Below, in pieces: positions 50,924 through 58,984 of a stretch of 64,000 bases of DNA (its first letter is position 1; the number at the start of each line of letters is the position of its first letter). Origin of the DNA: Sphingobacteriaceae bacterium. GTDB taxonomy: Bacteria > Bacteroidota > Bacteroidia > UBA7662. The notes below the pieces were generated by a model that saw only the letters and a program-made list of their open reading frames with translations, had not been told where the DNA came from and did no database searches. The position numbers and the translations under genes are program-made. The DNA lies in contig PNNG01000010.1 of NCBI GenBank assembly GCA_013824115.1, positions 62,001 through 126,000 of the forward strand, given 5' to 3'.

Positions 50924-51775
50924 GTGTACCTGTTCAAATATGCTCATTCGCTGGAAGCGTTTTTGCTAAAAGCGCGGGAGGAGGACCAGAAAATTGGATT
51001 CGTTCCCACCATGGGTGCTCTGCATGCAGGCCATCTATCGCTCATCACCGAAGCCCAAAAGCACTACGATTTGGTGGTTTGTAGCATATTCGTAAACCCC
51101 GCTCAGTTCAACGACCCTGCTGATTTGGCCAAGTACCCGCGTACGTTGGAGCGTGATTTGGAATTGCTCGCCAGCATCCATACGCAAGCAGTATACTTTC
51201 CGGAAGTAGATGATGTATACCCTCAAAATACAACGACAGAAAAATTTCAATTCGGTCAACTCGAGGAAATTTTAGAAGGTGCACATCGGCCTGGTCACTT
51301 TGCAGGTGTAGGTATGGTTGTAGCGCGTTTGTTGCGCATTGTACAGCCTCATGGCTTGCTGCTGGGGGAAAAAGATTACCAACAATGCCTCATTATTGCC
51401 AGTTTGGTTCATCAAATGGGTCTTACTGAACAGATTCAGCTTCATTTCTGCCCAACTGCCCGCGAAGTAAGCGGTTTAGCCATGAGCTCTCGCAATGAGC
51501 GGCTTTCGGAAAAAGGAAAAGAGCTGGCAGCTCAGATTTATTTGATCATTCAGGCTTGTCGCGATAAATACCCCCACTTTACACCAGTCGAGCTTTCCGA
51601 TTGGGCCATGCACAGCCTTGAAGCACTGCCCGATACCCGTCCAGAATACGTGGCCTTTGCCGATGCCGGCAATTTGCTGCCCATCAACGGTTGGAACGAA
51701 AGCAAAGAAGTGCGGGTTTTAGTTGCAGTTTGGGTAGAAGGCATTCGCCTCATCGATAATGCCCGTCTCTTTTAG
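50924..51775 (+). CDS. panC: Pantothenate synthetase
   Basis: It condenses pantoate and beta-alanine with ATP to pantothenate. From the GTG at 50924 the product is 283 residues, the length of E. coli PanC. Motifs: [14 protein letters not shown] (the HxGH region), [26 protein letters not shown] and SSRNERLS. The TTG at 50903 would add seven residues (MRPINSY); the GTG aligns with the family start ([13 protein letters not shown]). It leads a dense plus-strand cluster with panD 26 bases after. Confidence 0.93.
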   Translation: MYLFKYAHSLEAFLLKAREEDQKIGFVPTMGALHAGHLSLITEAQKHYDLVVCSIFVNPAQFNDPADLAKYPRTLERDLELLASIHTQAVYFPEVDDVYPQNTTTEKFQFGQLEEILEGAHRPGHFAGVGMVVARLLRIVQPHGLLLGEKDYQQCLIIASLVHQMGLTEQIQLHFCPTAREVSGLAMSSRNERLSEKGKELAAQIYLIIQACRDKYPHFTPVELSDWAMHSLEALPDTRPEYVAFADAGNLLPINGWNESKEVRVLVAVWVEGIRLIDNARLF

Positions 51776-51801
51776 TATTTTTGCGCCGAAATCACAGAAG
51801 G

Positions 51802-52152
51802 ATGTTTATACACGTTGTTAAATCGAAAATTCACCGGGTCCGTGTTACGCAGGCCGAACTTCACTACGTGGGTAGTATTACTATCGACGAAGACTTGATG
51901 GAAGCAGCCAACATCCTCGAGAACGAAAAAGTACAAGTGGTAAACATCAACAATGGCGAGCGCTTAGAAACCTACGTTATCAAGGGACAAAAAGGCTCTG
52001 GAACCATCTGTTTGAATGGGCCAGCGGCGCGCAAAGCAGCCGTGGGAGACATCTTGATTGTGATTTCTTATGCCATGATGGATTTTGAAGCAGCTAAAAG
52101 CTTCAAACCTACCTTGGTTTTTCCCGATGCGGATAATAAACCGGTGGTATAG
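51802..52152 (+). CDS. panD: Aspartate 1-decarboxylase
   Basis: It makes beta-alanine from aspartate with a pyruvoyl cofactor. The 116-residue proenzyme has the self-cleavage site Gly24-Ser25 in HYVGSITID. It starts [20 protein letters not shown]; the ATG at 51802 fits the family better than the TTG at 51781. Next to panC, completing the two steps of pantothenate synthesis. Its stop shares bases with the next start (TAGTG). Confidence 0.93.
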   Translation: MFIHVVKSKIHRVRVTQAELHYVGSITIDEDLMEAANILENEKVQVVNINNGERLETYVIKGQKGSGTICLNGPAARKAAVGDILIVISYAMMDFEAAKSFKPTLVFPDADNKPVV

Positions 52153-53168
52153 TGCCCGCTTGGTTTAAAAAAACGCTTCAATTCAGCCTCTCGCTTTTTG
52201 CGGGTATGCTCCTGCTGTGGTGGGTATTCCAGGGCCAAGACATGGAAGCCATCCAAACAACTTTGCGTGGAGCCCATTATCAATGGATCGTAGCTTCGGG
52301 AGTGGCGGCACTTTGGGCACATTGGTTACGCGCTCTCCGCTGGCGCATGTTGATGGAGCCTTTGGGCGCCCAGCCCAGCAAAGCCCTTACTTATCACGCT
52401 GTGATGTTTGGATATTTGGCCAATTTGGCCTTGCCACGCATGGGTGAACTTACGCGCTGTGGTGCCATCAACCGCAAAACCAAACTGCCCATCAATAGCT
52501 TGTTGGGCACGGTCATCATTGAACGTGCTATCGATATGGTGTTGCTCCTTGTTTTCACTGGACTGACCATCCTGTTGAATTTTGCATTGCTTCGCGAGCC
52601 CTTGTTTAAAATTGCCCAAAAGATGGTTGGCCTTCAACTTTTCGGAATTCCGCTTTGGATCCTTGGAATAAGCTCTTTGCTAGGCAGCCTGGGCTCTATT
52701 TGGTGGTACCGCAAAACGCTTTCGGGCAAACTCAATCACCCAGTCGTCATCAAAGTAAAGGGCTTTTTGAGAGGGCTTTGGGCGGGTGTAAAATCTGTAA
52801 AAGAACTTCGTCAGCCAGTACTATTTGTGGTCTATTCGGTGGGCATTTGGGTGGGATATTACCTTATGACCTATTTCTGCGTGTTTGCTTTCGATAGCAC
52901 CAGCATGCTCAATCCAAATGAAGGCCTGCTCATACTCATTACCGGCAGCTTTGGTTTTGTAGCCCCAGTTCAGGGAGGCATTGGTGCCTATCACGCGGTC
53001 ATAAGCAGGCTGCTGGTCCTGCTTCCCGGCCGAAACATCAGCTTCACCGATGCGCTCAGCTTTGCCACATTGACCCACGCAGCGCAAACCATTTTGGTGA
53101 TGCTCGCAGGCTTTGTATCCATGGTCGTGCTATTTAGCACCAAACAACGGCATGTCGAAAAGAAATAG
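52152..53168 (+). CDS. UPF0104 / flippase-like membrane protein (lysylphosphatidylglycerol synthase TM-type)
   Basis: A 338-residue membrane protein of the UPF0104/YbhN family with about eight helices. Typical segments are HWLRALRWRMLMEPLG near the N-terminus, GYLANLALPRMGELTRC, and GSFGFVAPVQGGIGAYHAV near the end. This family is similar to the membrane part of MprF, but the lysyl-transfer domain is absent, so the role is unproven. A GTG start shares one base with the panD stop; the end overlaps rfaE2 by 17 bases. Confidence 0.85.
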   Translation: MPAWFKKTLQFSLSLFAGMLLLWWVFQGQDMEAIQTTLRGAHYQWIVASGVAALWAHWLRALRWRMLMEPLGAQPSKALTYHAVMFGYLANLALPRMGELTRCGAINRKTKLPINSLLGTVIIERAIDMVLLLVFTGLTILLNFALLREPLFKIAQKMVGLQLFGIPLWILGISSLLGSLGSIWWYRKTLSGKLNHPVVIKVKGFLRGLWAGVKSVKELRQPVLFVVYSVGIWVGYYLMTYFCVFAFDSTSMLNPNEGLLILITGSFGFVAPVQGGIGAYHAVISRLLVLLPGRNISFTDALSFATLTHAAQTILVMLAGFVSMVVLFSTKQRHVEKK

Positions 53169-53646
53169 CATAGCGCAAAAAATCATGACCCGCAATGCGC
53201 TGCAGCAGCAGGTCATGGTATGGAAAGCCGCCGGTGAAATCGTAGTATTTACCAATGGCTGTTTCGATTTATTACACTACGGTCATGTTGATTATCTTTT
53301 CAGAGCTGCCGATTTGGGCACCAAGTTGGTAGTGGCGCTCAATACCGATGCTTCCGTAAGTCGACTGAAAGGACCACATCGGCCCATCCAAGGTGAAGAA
53401 AGCAGGGCCTTGGTGATGGCTGCCTTGGCATGTGTAGACGCAGTTACTTTTTTTGATGAAGAAACCCCTGAAGACCTCATAACTGCATTGCTACCTCAGA
53501 TTCTAGTGAAAGGATCCGATTATTCGATTGATGCTATCGTTGGAGCAGAACAAGTAATGGCTTCGGGCGGGAAAGTACTCACCATACCCCTAAGCGCAGG
53601 ATACGCTACCTCTGCCATAGAAGCCCGGATCCTTCAGGGAAAATAA
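53152..53646 (+). CDS. rfaE2: D-glycero-beta-D-manno-heptose 1-phosphate adenylyltransferase
   Basis: It makes ADP-heptose, an LPS core precursor. From the ATG at 53152 the protein is 164 residues. It is a nucleotidyltransferase of the GCFDLLHYGH family (FTNGCFDLLHYGHVDYL), with LNTDASVSRLKGPHRPIQGEESRALVMAAL and VKGSDYSIDAIVGAEQV. Only the adenylyltransferase half is present, without the RfaE1 kinase domain, so a separate kinase is required. It overlaps the UPF0104 gene by 17 bases. A downstream ATG at 53185 is an alternative. Confidence 0.92.
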   Translation: MSKRNSIAQKIMTRNALQQQVMVWKAAGEIVVFTNGCFDLLHYGHVDYLFRAADLGTKLVVALNTDASVSRLKGPHRPIQGEESRALVMAALACVDAVTFFDEETPEDLITALLPQILVKGSDYSIDAIVGAEQVMASGGKVLTIPLSAGYATSAIEARILQGK

Positions 53647-53690
53647 ATTTCAAAAAAAACCTATCTTGTGGGTTCTTTATCGGTTTTAAC

Positions 53691-56081
53691 ATGCCTAAGA
53701 GCCTGTTTTTCATCAACAATGTGCGTCTTTTTTGGGCTTTCTTGTTGGTATTGATTTCGCAAGGAGTAAATGCACAGTTCGCGCAAGATTGGCGTTTTGG
53801 TTACGCTGCACGCATTGTATTTACCGCTAATCCGCCTTCAGGTGCGCCAGGCAGCCAGCTTTTTTCGGAAGATGGCTCCGTTTCCATCAGCAACACTGCT
53901 GGTAATTTGCTTTTTTGCTCTTCCGGTGAATCTGTTCGAAATCGCAATGATGTAGTGATGACCAATGGCTCGGACCTCAAAGGAGGAACCTCCGTAACCC
54001 AAGGCACATTGGCCATTCCCTTTCCCGGACAAGCCAATCGATATTTGCTTTTTACACTGGGCAGAACCGTTGATACCATGGGCTTAAACTACAGCGTGAT
54101 TGACATGGCGCAGTCGGGGGGCTTGGGCGCCGTAGTCCCTGGCCAAAAGAACTTGCCCCTATTGGCGGGCTCACCTACCAATTTGCTTACCGAAAAAATG
54201 GCAGCTACGCAACATTGCAATGGCCAAGATTATTGGGTGCTCGTACATCGCTACAACAGCAATCAATTCATCAAATACCGTGTAACTTCGGCTGGGGTCG
54301 ACACGCCTATCCTTCAATCCATTGGTACGGCCCATACGCCACTCATAGGCACCAATCCTACCAGAGCCCAGAAAGGATACATGGTTTTTTCACCCGATGG
54401 GCGCAAATTGGCTCTTACGCTAAACGGGCCAAACAGCAACAACCTTATTGAGGTGTTTGATTTCGACAAAACCACGGGGGTATTGAGCAATCCACTGCGA
54501 TTGCCTGCAAGGGGTGGCGAATACGGATTGGCATTCTCGCCCGATAACGGCAAGCTATTTGTTTCGGGAGGAATTGATTCCATCGTGGGTGGAACAGGTG
54601 GTTCATACAACCACTTGCATGTTTTTAACATGGTGGCACAAAATCCGGTTACAACCAAAGAGTTGGTTTTAGGGCAATGGCGACCCGATTCAAGAAGATA
54701 TGCTGCTCTGCAAAATGCGCCTGATGGAAAAATCTATCACGTACTCACCCTCATTGATGCGCTCAACAGCATTTCAAACCCAAACAGCAGCGGACCATTC
54801 ATCTACCAAGACAGCATTGTTTTTCCGATCAATGGCACCACACGCAGGGGATTACCCAATTTTGTGAACGACGAATTTAGTTTGCCATTCATTGCGAACT
54901 TTAGCTATGAATTTACCTGTGTGGGTCAGGCCATGCAATTCTATGACTCATCCCTGGCAAATGCCCGCAGTTGGCGCTGGGATTTCGGTGATGGCACTAC
55001 CCTGGCCGACACTTCCAATCAACGCTTTCCAACTTACATTTACAGCACCCCAGGCACCTACAATGTAACACTCATTGCCAGCGATGGATGCGGTAGCTTT
55101 GATACTATTGTAAAGCCAGTGGAGGTAGGTTTGAGGTTACCTGTTTCATTAGGTGCTGATAGCGTGTTTGCTTGCGTAGGCGATACTGTTCGACTCAGTA
55201 GCAATATCACCTCCGGCAGTTTTGTATGGTCCACCGGCAGTCCCGGAGCTTGGATTCCATCGGCAACCGACACCTTTCCAAACTTGGAAGTAACCAGTAC
55301 GGGTTGGTACAGGTTGGAAGCCGACAATGGCAATTGTTCGGGGGCGGATAGTGTATACGTGTTTGTAAATACGAATCCCATTACCGTTGACTTAGGGCCT
55401 GATTTTGAGCTCTGTTTGGGCTCAACCGACATTTTAGATGCCGAAAACGCGGGTGCCACTTCCTATTTATGGAGTACCGGCGACGCTACTCGAACCATCA
55501 CTGTCAACAGTCCAGGAACCTATTGGGTATTGGTAAACGACCGGGGTTGTTTTGCTTCCGATACCATTATAGTGACTTTAGATACCCTGAGCACCATTCA
55601 GGTAATGCCCGACACTTCTGTTTGTCCGGGCGATGAAATCATACTCTCCGCGGCGGGATTTGGGGTGAGTTATCTCTGGAGCACTGGCGCTAGCACCGCG
55701 GCCATTACGGTGAACGATACAGGCAACTACATTGTGGAAGTAACCACCTCCAACGGCTGTATTTTATCCGACACCATCAGGGTGAGGTACCGTTGCGACA
55801 CGCGGGTTTACTTTCCAACCGCGTTTACACCTAACGGCGACCGCCTGAATGATGTTTTCATGCCAGCATTGCGGTCGGCAGATTTAGGTACGTACGAGCT
55901 CCTCATTTATGATCGTTGGGGCCGGCTTGTTTTCAATACGACACGCATTGATGTGGGTTGGGATGGCAAAATCAACGGTGTGGAAGCTCCTCCAGGAGCT
56001 TACCAGTACCTTTGTAATTTTTATACCAACGTTCAACGGGTGAACACTTTTCAAAGTGGCACTTTCTTCCTGATCCGATGA
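53691..56081 (+). CDS. T9SS-secreted PKD-domain protein with gliding-motility-associated C-terminal domain
   Basis: A 796-residue protein. After the signal peptide (ending near VNAQ) comes a WD/beta-propeller-like region (GYMVFSPDGRKLALTLN, YGLAFSPDNGKLFVSGG), then a PKD domain (SWRWDFGDGTTLADTSNQRFPTY, NVTLIASDGCG), two to three Ig-like or SprB-type repeats (FVWSTGSPG, SYLWSTGDATRTITVN, SYLWSTGASTAAITVN), and a C-terminal gliding-motility-associated domain (type B T9SS CTD; FPTAFTPNGDRLNDVFMP, YDRWGRLVFN). It likely binds the surface by T9SS export. Its stop overlaps rmuC. Confidence 0.9.
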   Translation: MPKSLFFINNVRLFWAFLLVLISQGVNAQFAQDWRFGYAARIVFTANPPSGAPGSQLFSEDGSVSISNTAGNLLFCSSGESVRNRNDVVMTNGSDLKGGTSVTQGTLAIPFPGQANRYLLFTLGRTVDTMGLNYSVIDMAQSGGLGAVVPGQKNLPLLAGSPTNLLTEKMAATQHCNGQDYWVLVHRYNSNQFIKYRVTSAGVDTPILQSIGTAHTPLIGTNPTRAQKGYMVFSPDGRKLALTLNGPNSNNLIEVFDFDKTTGVLSNPLRLPARGGEYGLAFSPDNGKLFVSGGIDSIVGGTGGSYNHLHVFNMVAQNPVTTKELVLGQWRPDSRRYAALQNAPDGKIYHVLTLIDALNSISNPNSSGPFIYQDSIVFPINGTTRRGLPNFVNDEFSLPFIANFSYEFTCVGQAMQFYDSSLANARSWRWDFGDGTTLADTSNQRFPTYIYSTPGTYNVTLIASDGCGSFDTIVKPVEVGLRLPVSLGADSVFACVGDTVRLSSNITSGSFVWSTGSPGAWIPSATDTFPNLEVTSTGWYRLEADNGNCSGADSVYVFVNTNPITVDLGPDFELCLGSTDILDAENAGATSYLWSTGDATRTITVNSPGTYWVLVNDRGCFASDTIIVTLDTLSTIQVMPDTSVCPGDEIILSAAGFGVSYLWSTGASTAAITVNDTGNYIVEVTTSNGCILSDTIRVRYRCDTRVYFPTAFTPNGDRLNDVFMPALRSADLGTYELLIYDRWGRLVFNTTRIDVGWDGKINGVEAPPGAYQYLCNFYTNVQRVNTFQSGTFFLIR

Positions 56082-57394
56082 GTTTATTGGTGTATTTGAT
56101 TGCCGGCTTGGCAACGGGGCTGCTTTTGGGCTGGTGGTACGGGAGTAAACAAGGGAAAGAGTCGCAACTTACTTTGCAAAGTTTGGAAGTGGAGAAGCGG
56201 GTTTTACAAGAAAAAGCAGAAACAGCTATCCTCGCCCAGCAGCAATGGGAGCAACAACGGCAAACGGCCGAGTCACGCATTTTGCAGTTAAGCACGGCAC
56301 TGAGTGCCTCCGAAACTGTGCAAGGCCAGTTGAAGCAGCAATTGGGAGCTCAAGACGAGCAATTGCGAGAAATGCTGGAGAAAATGCAGCTGCAGTTCAA
56401 AACCATGGCCAACGCCATTTTTGAGGACAAAACAAAGCAGTTTACAGAGCAGAACAAATTGCAACTCGATCAGGTGCTGCAGCCCTTACGCGACCGGTTG
56501 CGTGACTTTGAACAAACCATACAGTCGACACACAAAGAGAGCATAGAAAAGCAGGCTGGGCTATTTCACGAGCTGCGGAATATCAAAGAGCTCAATCGAC
56601 AAATGAGCGAGGAGGCGCGCAACCTCACCAGGGCGCTCAAAGGCGAAACCAAAACCCAGGGAAATTGGGGCGAAATGGTGCTACAGCGTATTTTGGAACG
56701 AAGTGGCCTCAGCCTGAATCAAGAGTACCGCTTGCAAGAGTCGGTGGTTTCGGAAGAGGGCAAACGTTACCAACCCGACGTTACTATTTTGCTTCCTGAA
56801 AGCAAATATTTGGTGATTGACAGCAAGGTTTCATTGGTAGACTATGAGCGTTTTGCGAATGCCGATGATCCTACAGAGCAAGCCGCTGCCTTGAAACGAC
56901 ATTTGCTGTCGATACGCAACCATGTTCGTGATTTGAGCAGCAAGAACTACCAACAATTGTACGGTCCGGGTTCACCCGACTTTGTGTTGTTGTTTGTGCC
57001 CATTGAACCGGCCTTTATGGTGGCTGTACAAAACGATGCCGATTTATTCAGTGATGCTTTCGACAAAAACATTGTAATTGTTAGCACCAGCACCTTGCTT
57101 GCCACTTTGCGCACCATTGCGAGTTTATGGAGGCAGGAGAATCAGAATAAAAATGCACAGGAAATTGCGCGTCAGGCCGGGAGCCTTTACGATAAATTCA
57201 GTGCATTTGCCGAAGATTTGGTGAAGGTAGGGCAGCAGTTGGATGCAACCGATAAGACCTATAAATTAGCCATGGGCAAGTTGATAGATGGCAAAGACAA
57301 TTTGGTACGTAAAGCAGAACGTTTGCGTGAACTTGGTGCTAAAAACGCACGCAGCATCGACCAGCGTTTGCTCGATAGGGCCGACGAAGCGTAG
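56078..57394 (+). CDS. rmuC: DNA recombination protein RmuC
   Basis: A 438-residue protein. An N-terminal membrane helix (residues 3-17) is followed by a long coiled coil (about 30-180) and the RmuC core (NWGEMVLQRILERSGLSLNQEYRLQES, YQPDVTILLPESKYLVIDSKVSL). RmuC limits rearrangements at inverted repeats in E. coli; a nuclease-like fold is inferred for the family. The start overlaps the T9SS gene by 4 bases. Confidence 0.93.
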   Translation: MSLLVYLIAGLATGLLLGWWYGSKQGKESQLTLQSLEVEKRVLQEKAETAILAQQQWEQQRQTAESRILQLSTALSASETVQGQLKQQLGAQDEQLREMLEKMQLQFKTMANAIFEDKTKQFTEQNKLQLDQVLQPLRDRLRDFEQTIQSTHKESIEKQAGLFHELRNIKELNRQMSEEARNLTRALKGETKTQGNWGEMVLQRILERSGLSLNQEYRLQESVVSEEGKRYQPDVTILLPESKYLVIDSKVSLVDYERFANADDPTEQAAALKRHLLSIRNHVRDLSSKNYQQLYGPGSPDFVLLFVPIEPAFMVAVQNDADLFSDAFDKNIVIVSTSTLLATLRTIASLWRQENQNKNAQEIARQAGSLYDKFSAFAEDLVKVGQQLDATDKTYKLAMGKLIDGKDNLVRKAERLRELGAKNARSIDQRLLDRADEA

Positions 57395-57465
57395 TTCTTC
57401 CACGGGTTCGGTTTGCTTTTTCGCGCATTCGTCGTTAAAAGTCAGGCATTCGTCCAAAAATGTTC

Positions 57466-57494
57466 TTTGAATTAAATTGAACTTTCTATTTTTG
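57466..57494 (+). promoter_or_regulatory. Promoter of a candidate small RNA (TTTG-N17-TATTTTTG)
   Basis: TTTG at 57466-57469, 17 bases, TATTTTTG at 57487-57494. This is a near-ideal Bacteroidota -33/-7 promoter and lies in a region without an ORF. Transcription would start near 57501. Confidence 0.6.
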
Positions 57495-57500
57495 ACTTTG

Positions 57501-57648
57501 TATCAGGTGGATTTAGGGTTTTCCCCTGTTACAAACTTTTCCTGAACGTTGCCACAAGGTTTTCAGGGTTTACACCTGTGGCAAATAAAGCGTTTCATGG
57601 TTTAGTTAAGTTGGGTTGAGAGCCGTCGAACAGACGGCTCTTTTTTTA
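57501..57648 (+). ncRNA. Candidate small RNA between rmuC and the TlpA-like gene
   Basis: No ORF of note is present. The interval from the promoter to a terminator is about 148 bases. It has an 11-pair hairpin (TTGCCACA...TGTGGCAA, 57549-57556 with 57577-57584, plus GGT/ACC beyond a bulge). Its 13-base loop (57561-57573) contains TTCAGG, complementary to CCTGAA at 57541-57546, giving a possible H-type pseudoknot. Two copies of an AGGGTTT...CAAA element (57515-57535, 57565-57585, 17 of 21 matches) also appear. It ends in a terminator at 57619-57647. It could instead be a long leader, but the terminator lies before the next gene. Confidence 0.45.
57619..57647 (+). terminator. Rho-independent terminator
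   Basis: AGAGCCGTC and GACGGCTCT around GAACA, followed by T7. It ends the candidate small RNA or any read-through from rmuC. Confidence 0.9.
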
Positions 57649-57724
57649 TGCATGCATACTTTCCTTGCACGCAACCTTTCACCAGCTTTGCTGTTAAATC
57701 TCATGGAATGCCCGAGGGCTTCCT

Positions 57725-57732
57725 TAAATTTG
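57725..57732 (+). promoter_or_regulatory. Candidate -7 box for the TlpA-like gene
   Basis: TAAATTTG matches TAnnTTTG and ends 4 bases before the ATG at 57737, so the mRNA might be nearly leaderless. No -33 element at the standard spacing is seen. Confidence 0.4.
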
Positions 57733-57736
57733 TAAG

Positions 57737-58984
57737 ATGAAATCGAACGTATTTGGCCTCCTCGCGGGCCTTTTGTTGTTGCAAGCCTGCAAATGGGGAG
57801 TTGATATTGATGCCAAGTACCGTTTGCAGGAGGGCGAATGGCGTGGTGCCTTGATTACTGAAGGTGGCGAGCTCCCCTTTTTGTTCAGTTTAACCCGTTT
57901 GGGCGATAGCACCTTTAGCCTCGTATTGCAAGACGGCGAGCAGTTGGTGGAAACCAGCGAGGTGGAAGTAATTGGCGACAGCATGATTGCCCGCTTTCCT
58001 GTGTTCGAAAGCACGCTTATTGCGGGTATTACTTCTTTGGGCGACAGCTTGGTGGGCCGACTCATCCGCGTGAAATACGATGAAGAAAGCAGCCTTTCGT
58101 TCGTGGCAACCCGAGGAGGGAAATACAAATTTGCGGCTCAGGTAACCCGTTTGCCTGAGGACATTAGCGGCGAATGGCAAACCACATTCTACAAACCCAA
58201 TGGCGATACCACCCCGGCCATGGGCGTTTTTAACCAACGTGGCAACGAGCTGAACGGAACCTTCCGTACCCCTTTTGGCGATTACCGTTACCTTACGGGC
58301 ATTTTAGACGGCGACAGCATCCTGCTGAGCGGTTTTGATGGCTCAGGCGCTTACCTCGTAAAGGCCAATTTGAACGAAGATGGCACCATTACAGGCGATT
58401 TATATGCCGGGTCTAGCAAAATAAGGACTTTCCGCTCACTGAGAAACCCCAACTTTAGTCTTCCCGACCCGAATAGCCTCACCAGCCTGCGTAACCGCGA
58501 TGAACAAGTGAAGTTTTCGTTTACCAACAGCGAAGGCAAAGTCATTGGTCCACAAATGCCCGAATATGCTGGTAAAGTAGTGGTGCTTCAGGTGCTAGGC
58601 ACTTGGTGTCCCAATTGCCTCGACGAAACTGCTTTCCTGGCCGATTTCCACAAGAAAAATCGCAGTCGCGGATTTGAAGTAATCGGAATGGGCTTTGAGC
58701 GTACTGCTATGCCCGCGAAGGCATACGACAACCTGCGTCGCTTGAAGCAGCGTTTTGGAGCCGAATACGAAATGGTATTGGCCGGAAAGCCCGATGACGC
58801 CGATGTGCGTGCAGCCTTGCCCGTGATGGAGCGATTGGTGGCCTTCCCCACCACCCTCATTCTCGATAAAACTGGTCGCGTACGAAAAGTGCATACAGGC
58901 TTTGACGGTCCGGCTACCGGCGACGCCTACACCCGTTATGTAGCGGAATTTACTGCTACCATAGAAAGCCTGCTGGCCGAATAA
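57737..58984 (+). CDS. TlpA-like thioredoxin-domain lipoprotein
   Basis: A 415-residue lipoprotein (Cys18 in LLLLQAC). The first 250 residues are a beta-rich DUF4369-like or unassigned domain (LPFLFSLTRLGDSTFSLVL, DISGEWQTTFY). The C-terminal domain is a thioredoxin/TlpA fold with the redox pair W290-C-P-N-C294 (LGTWCPNCLDE) and FPTTLILDKTGRV with the cis-Pro. It probably works in periplasmic thiol reduction. The stop overlaps the mfd start by one base. Confidence 0.85.
   Translation: MKSNVFGLLAGLLLLQACKWGVDIDAKYRLQEGEWRGALITEGGELPFLFSLTRLGDSTFSLVLQDGEQLVETSEVEVIGDSMIARFPVFESTLIAGITSLGDSLVGRLIRVKYDEESSLSFVATRGGKYKFAAQVTRLPEDISGEWQTTFYKPNGDTTPAMGVFNQRGNELNGTFRTPFGDYRYLTGILDGDSILLSGFDGSGAYLVKANLNEDGTITGDLYAGSSKIRTFRSLRNPNFSLPDPNSLTSLRNRDEQVKFSFTNSEGKVIGPQMPEYAGKVVVLQVLGTWCPNCLDETAFLADFHKKNRSRGFEVIGMGFERTAMPAKAYDNLRRLKQRFGAEYEMVLAGKPDDADVRAALPVMERLVAFPTTLILDKTGRVRKVHTGFDGPATGDAYTRYVAEFTATIESLLAE

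Noticed and set aside
50903..50924. TTG start for panC at 50903
   Set aside because: The seven additional residues do not align with PanC; the GTG at 50924 gives 283 residues and the family's N-terminus.
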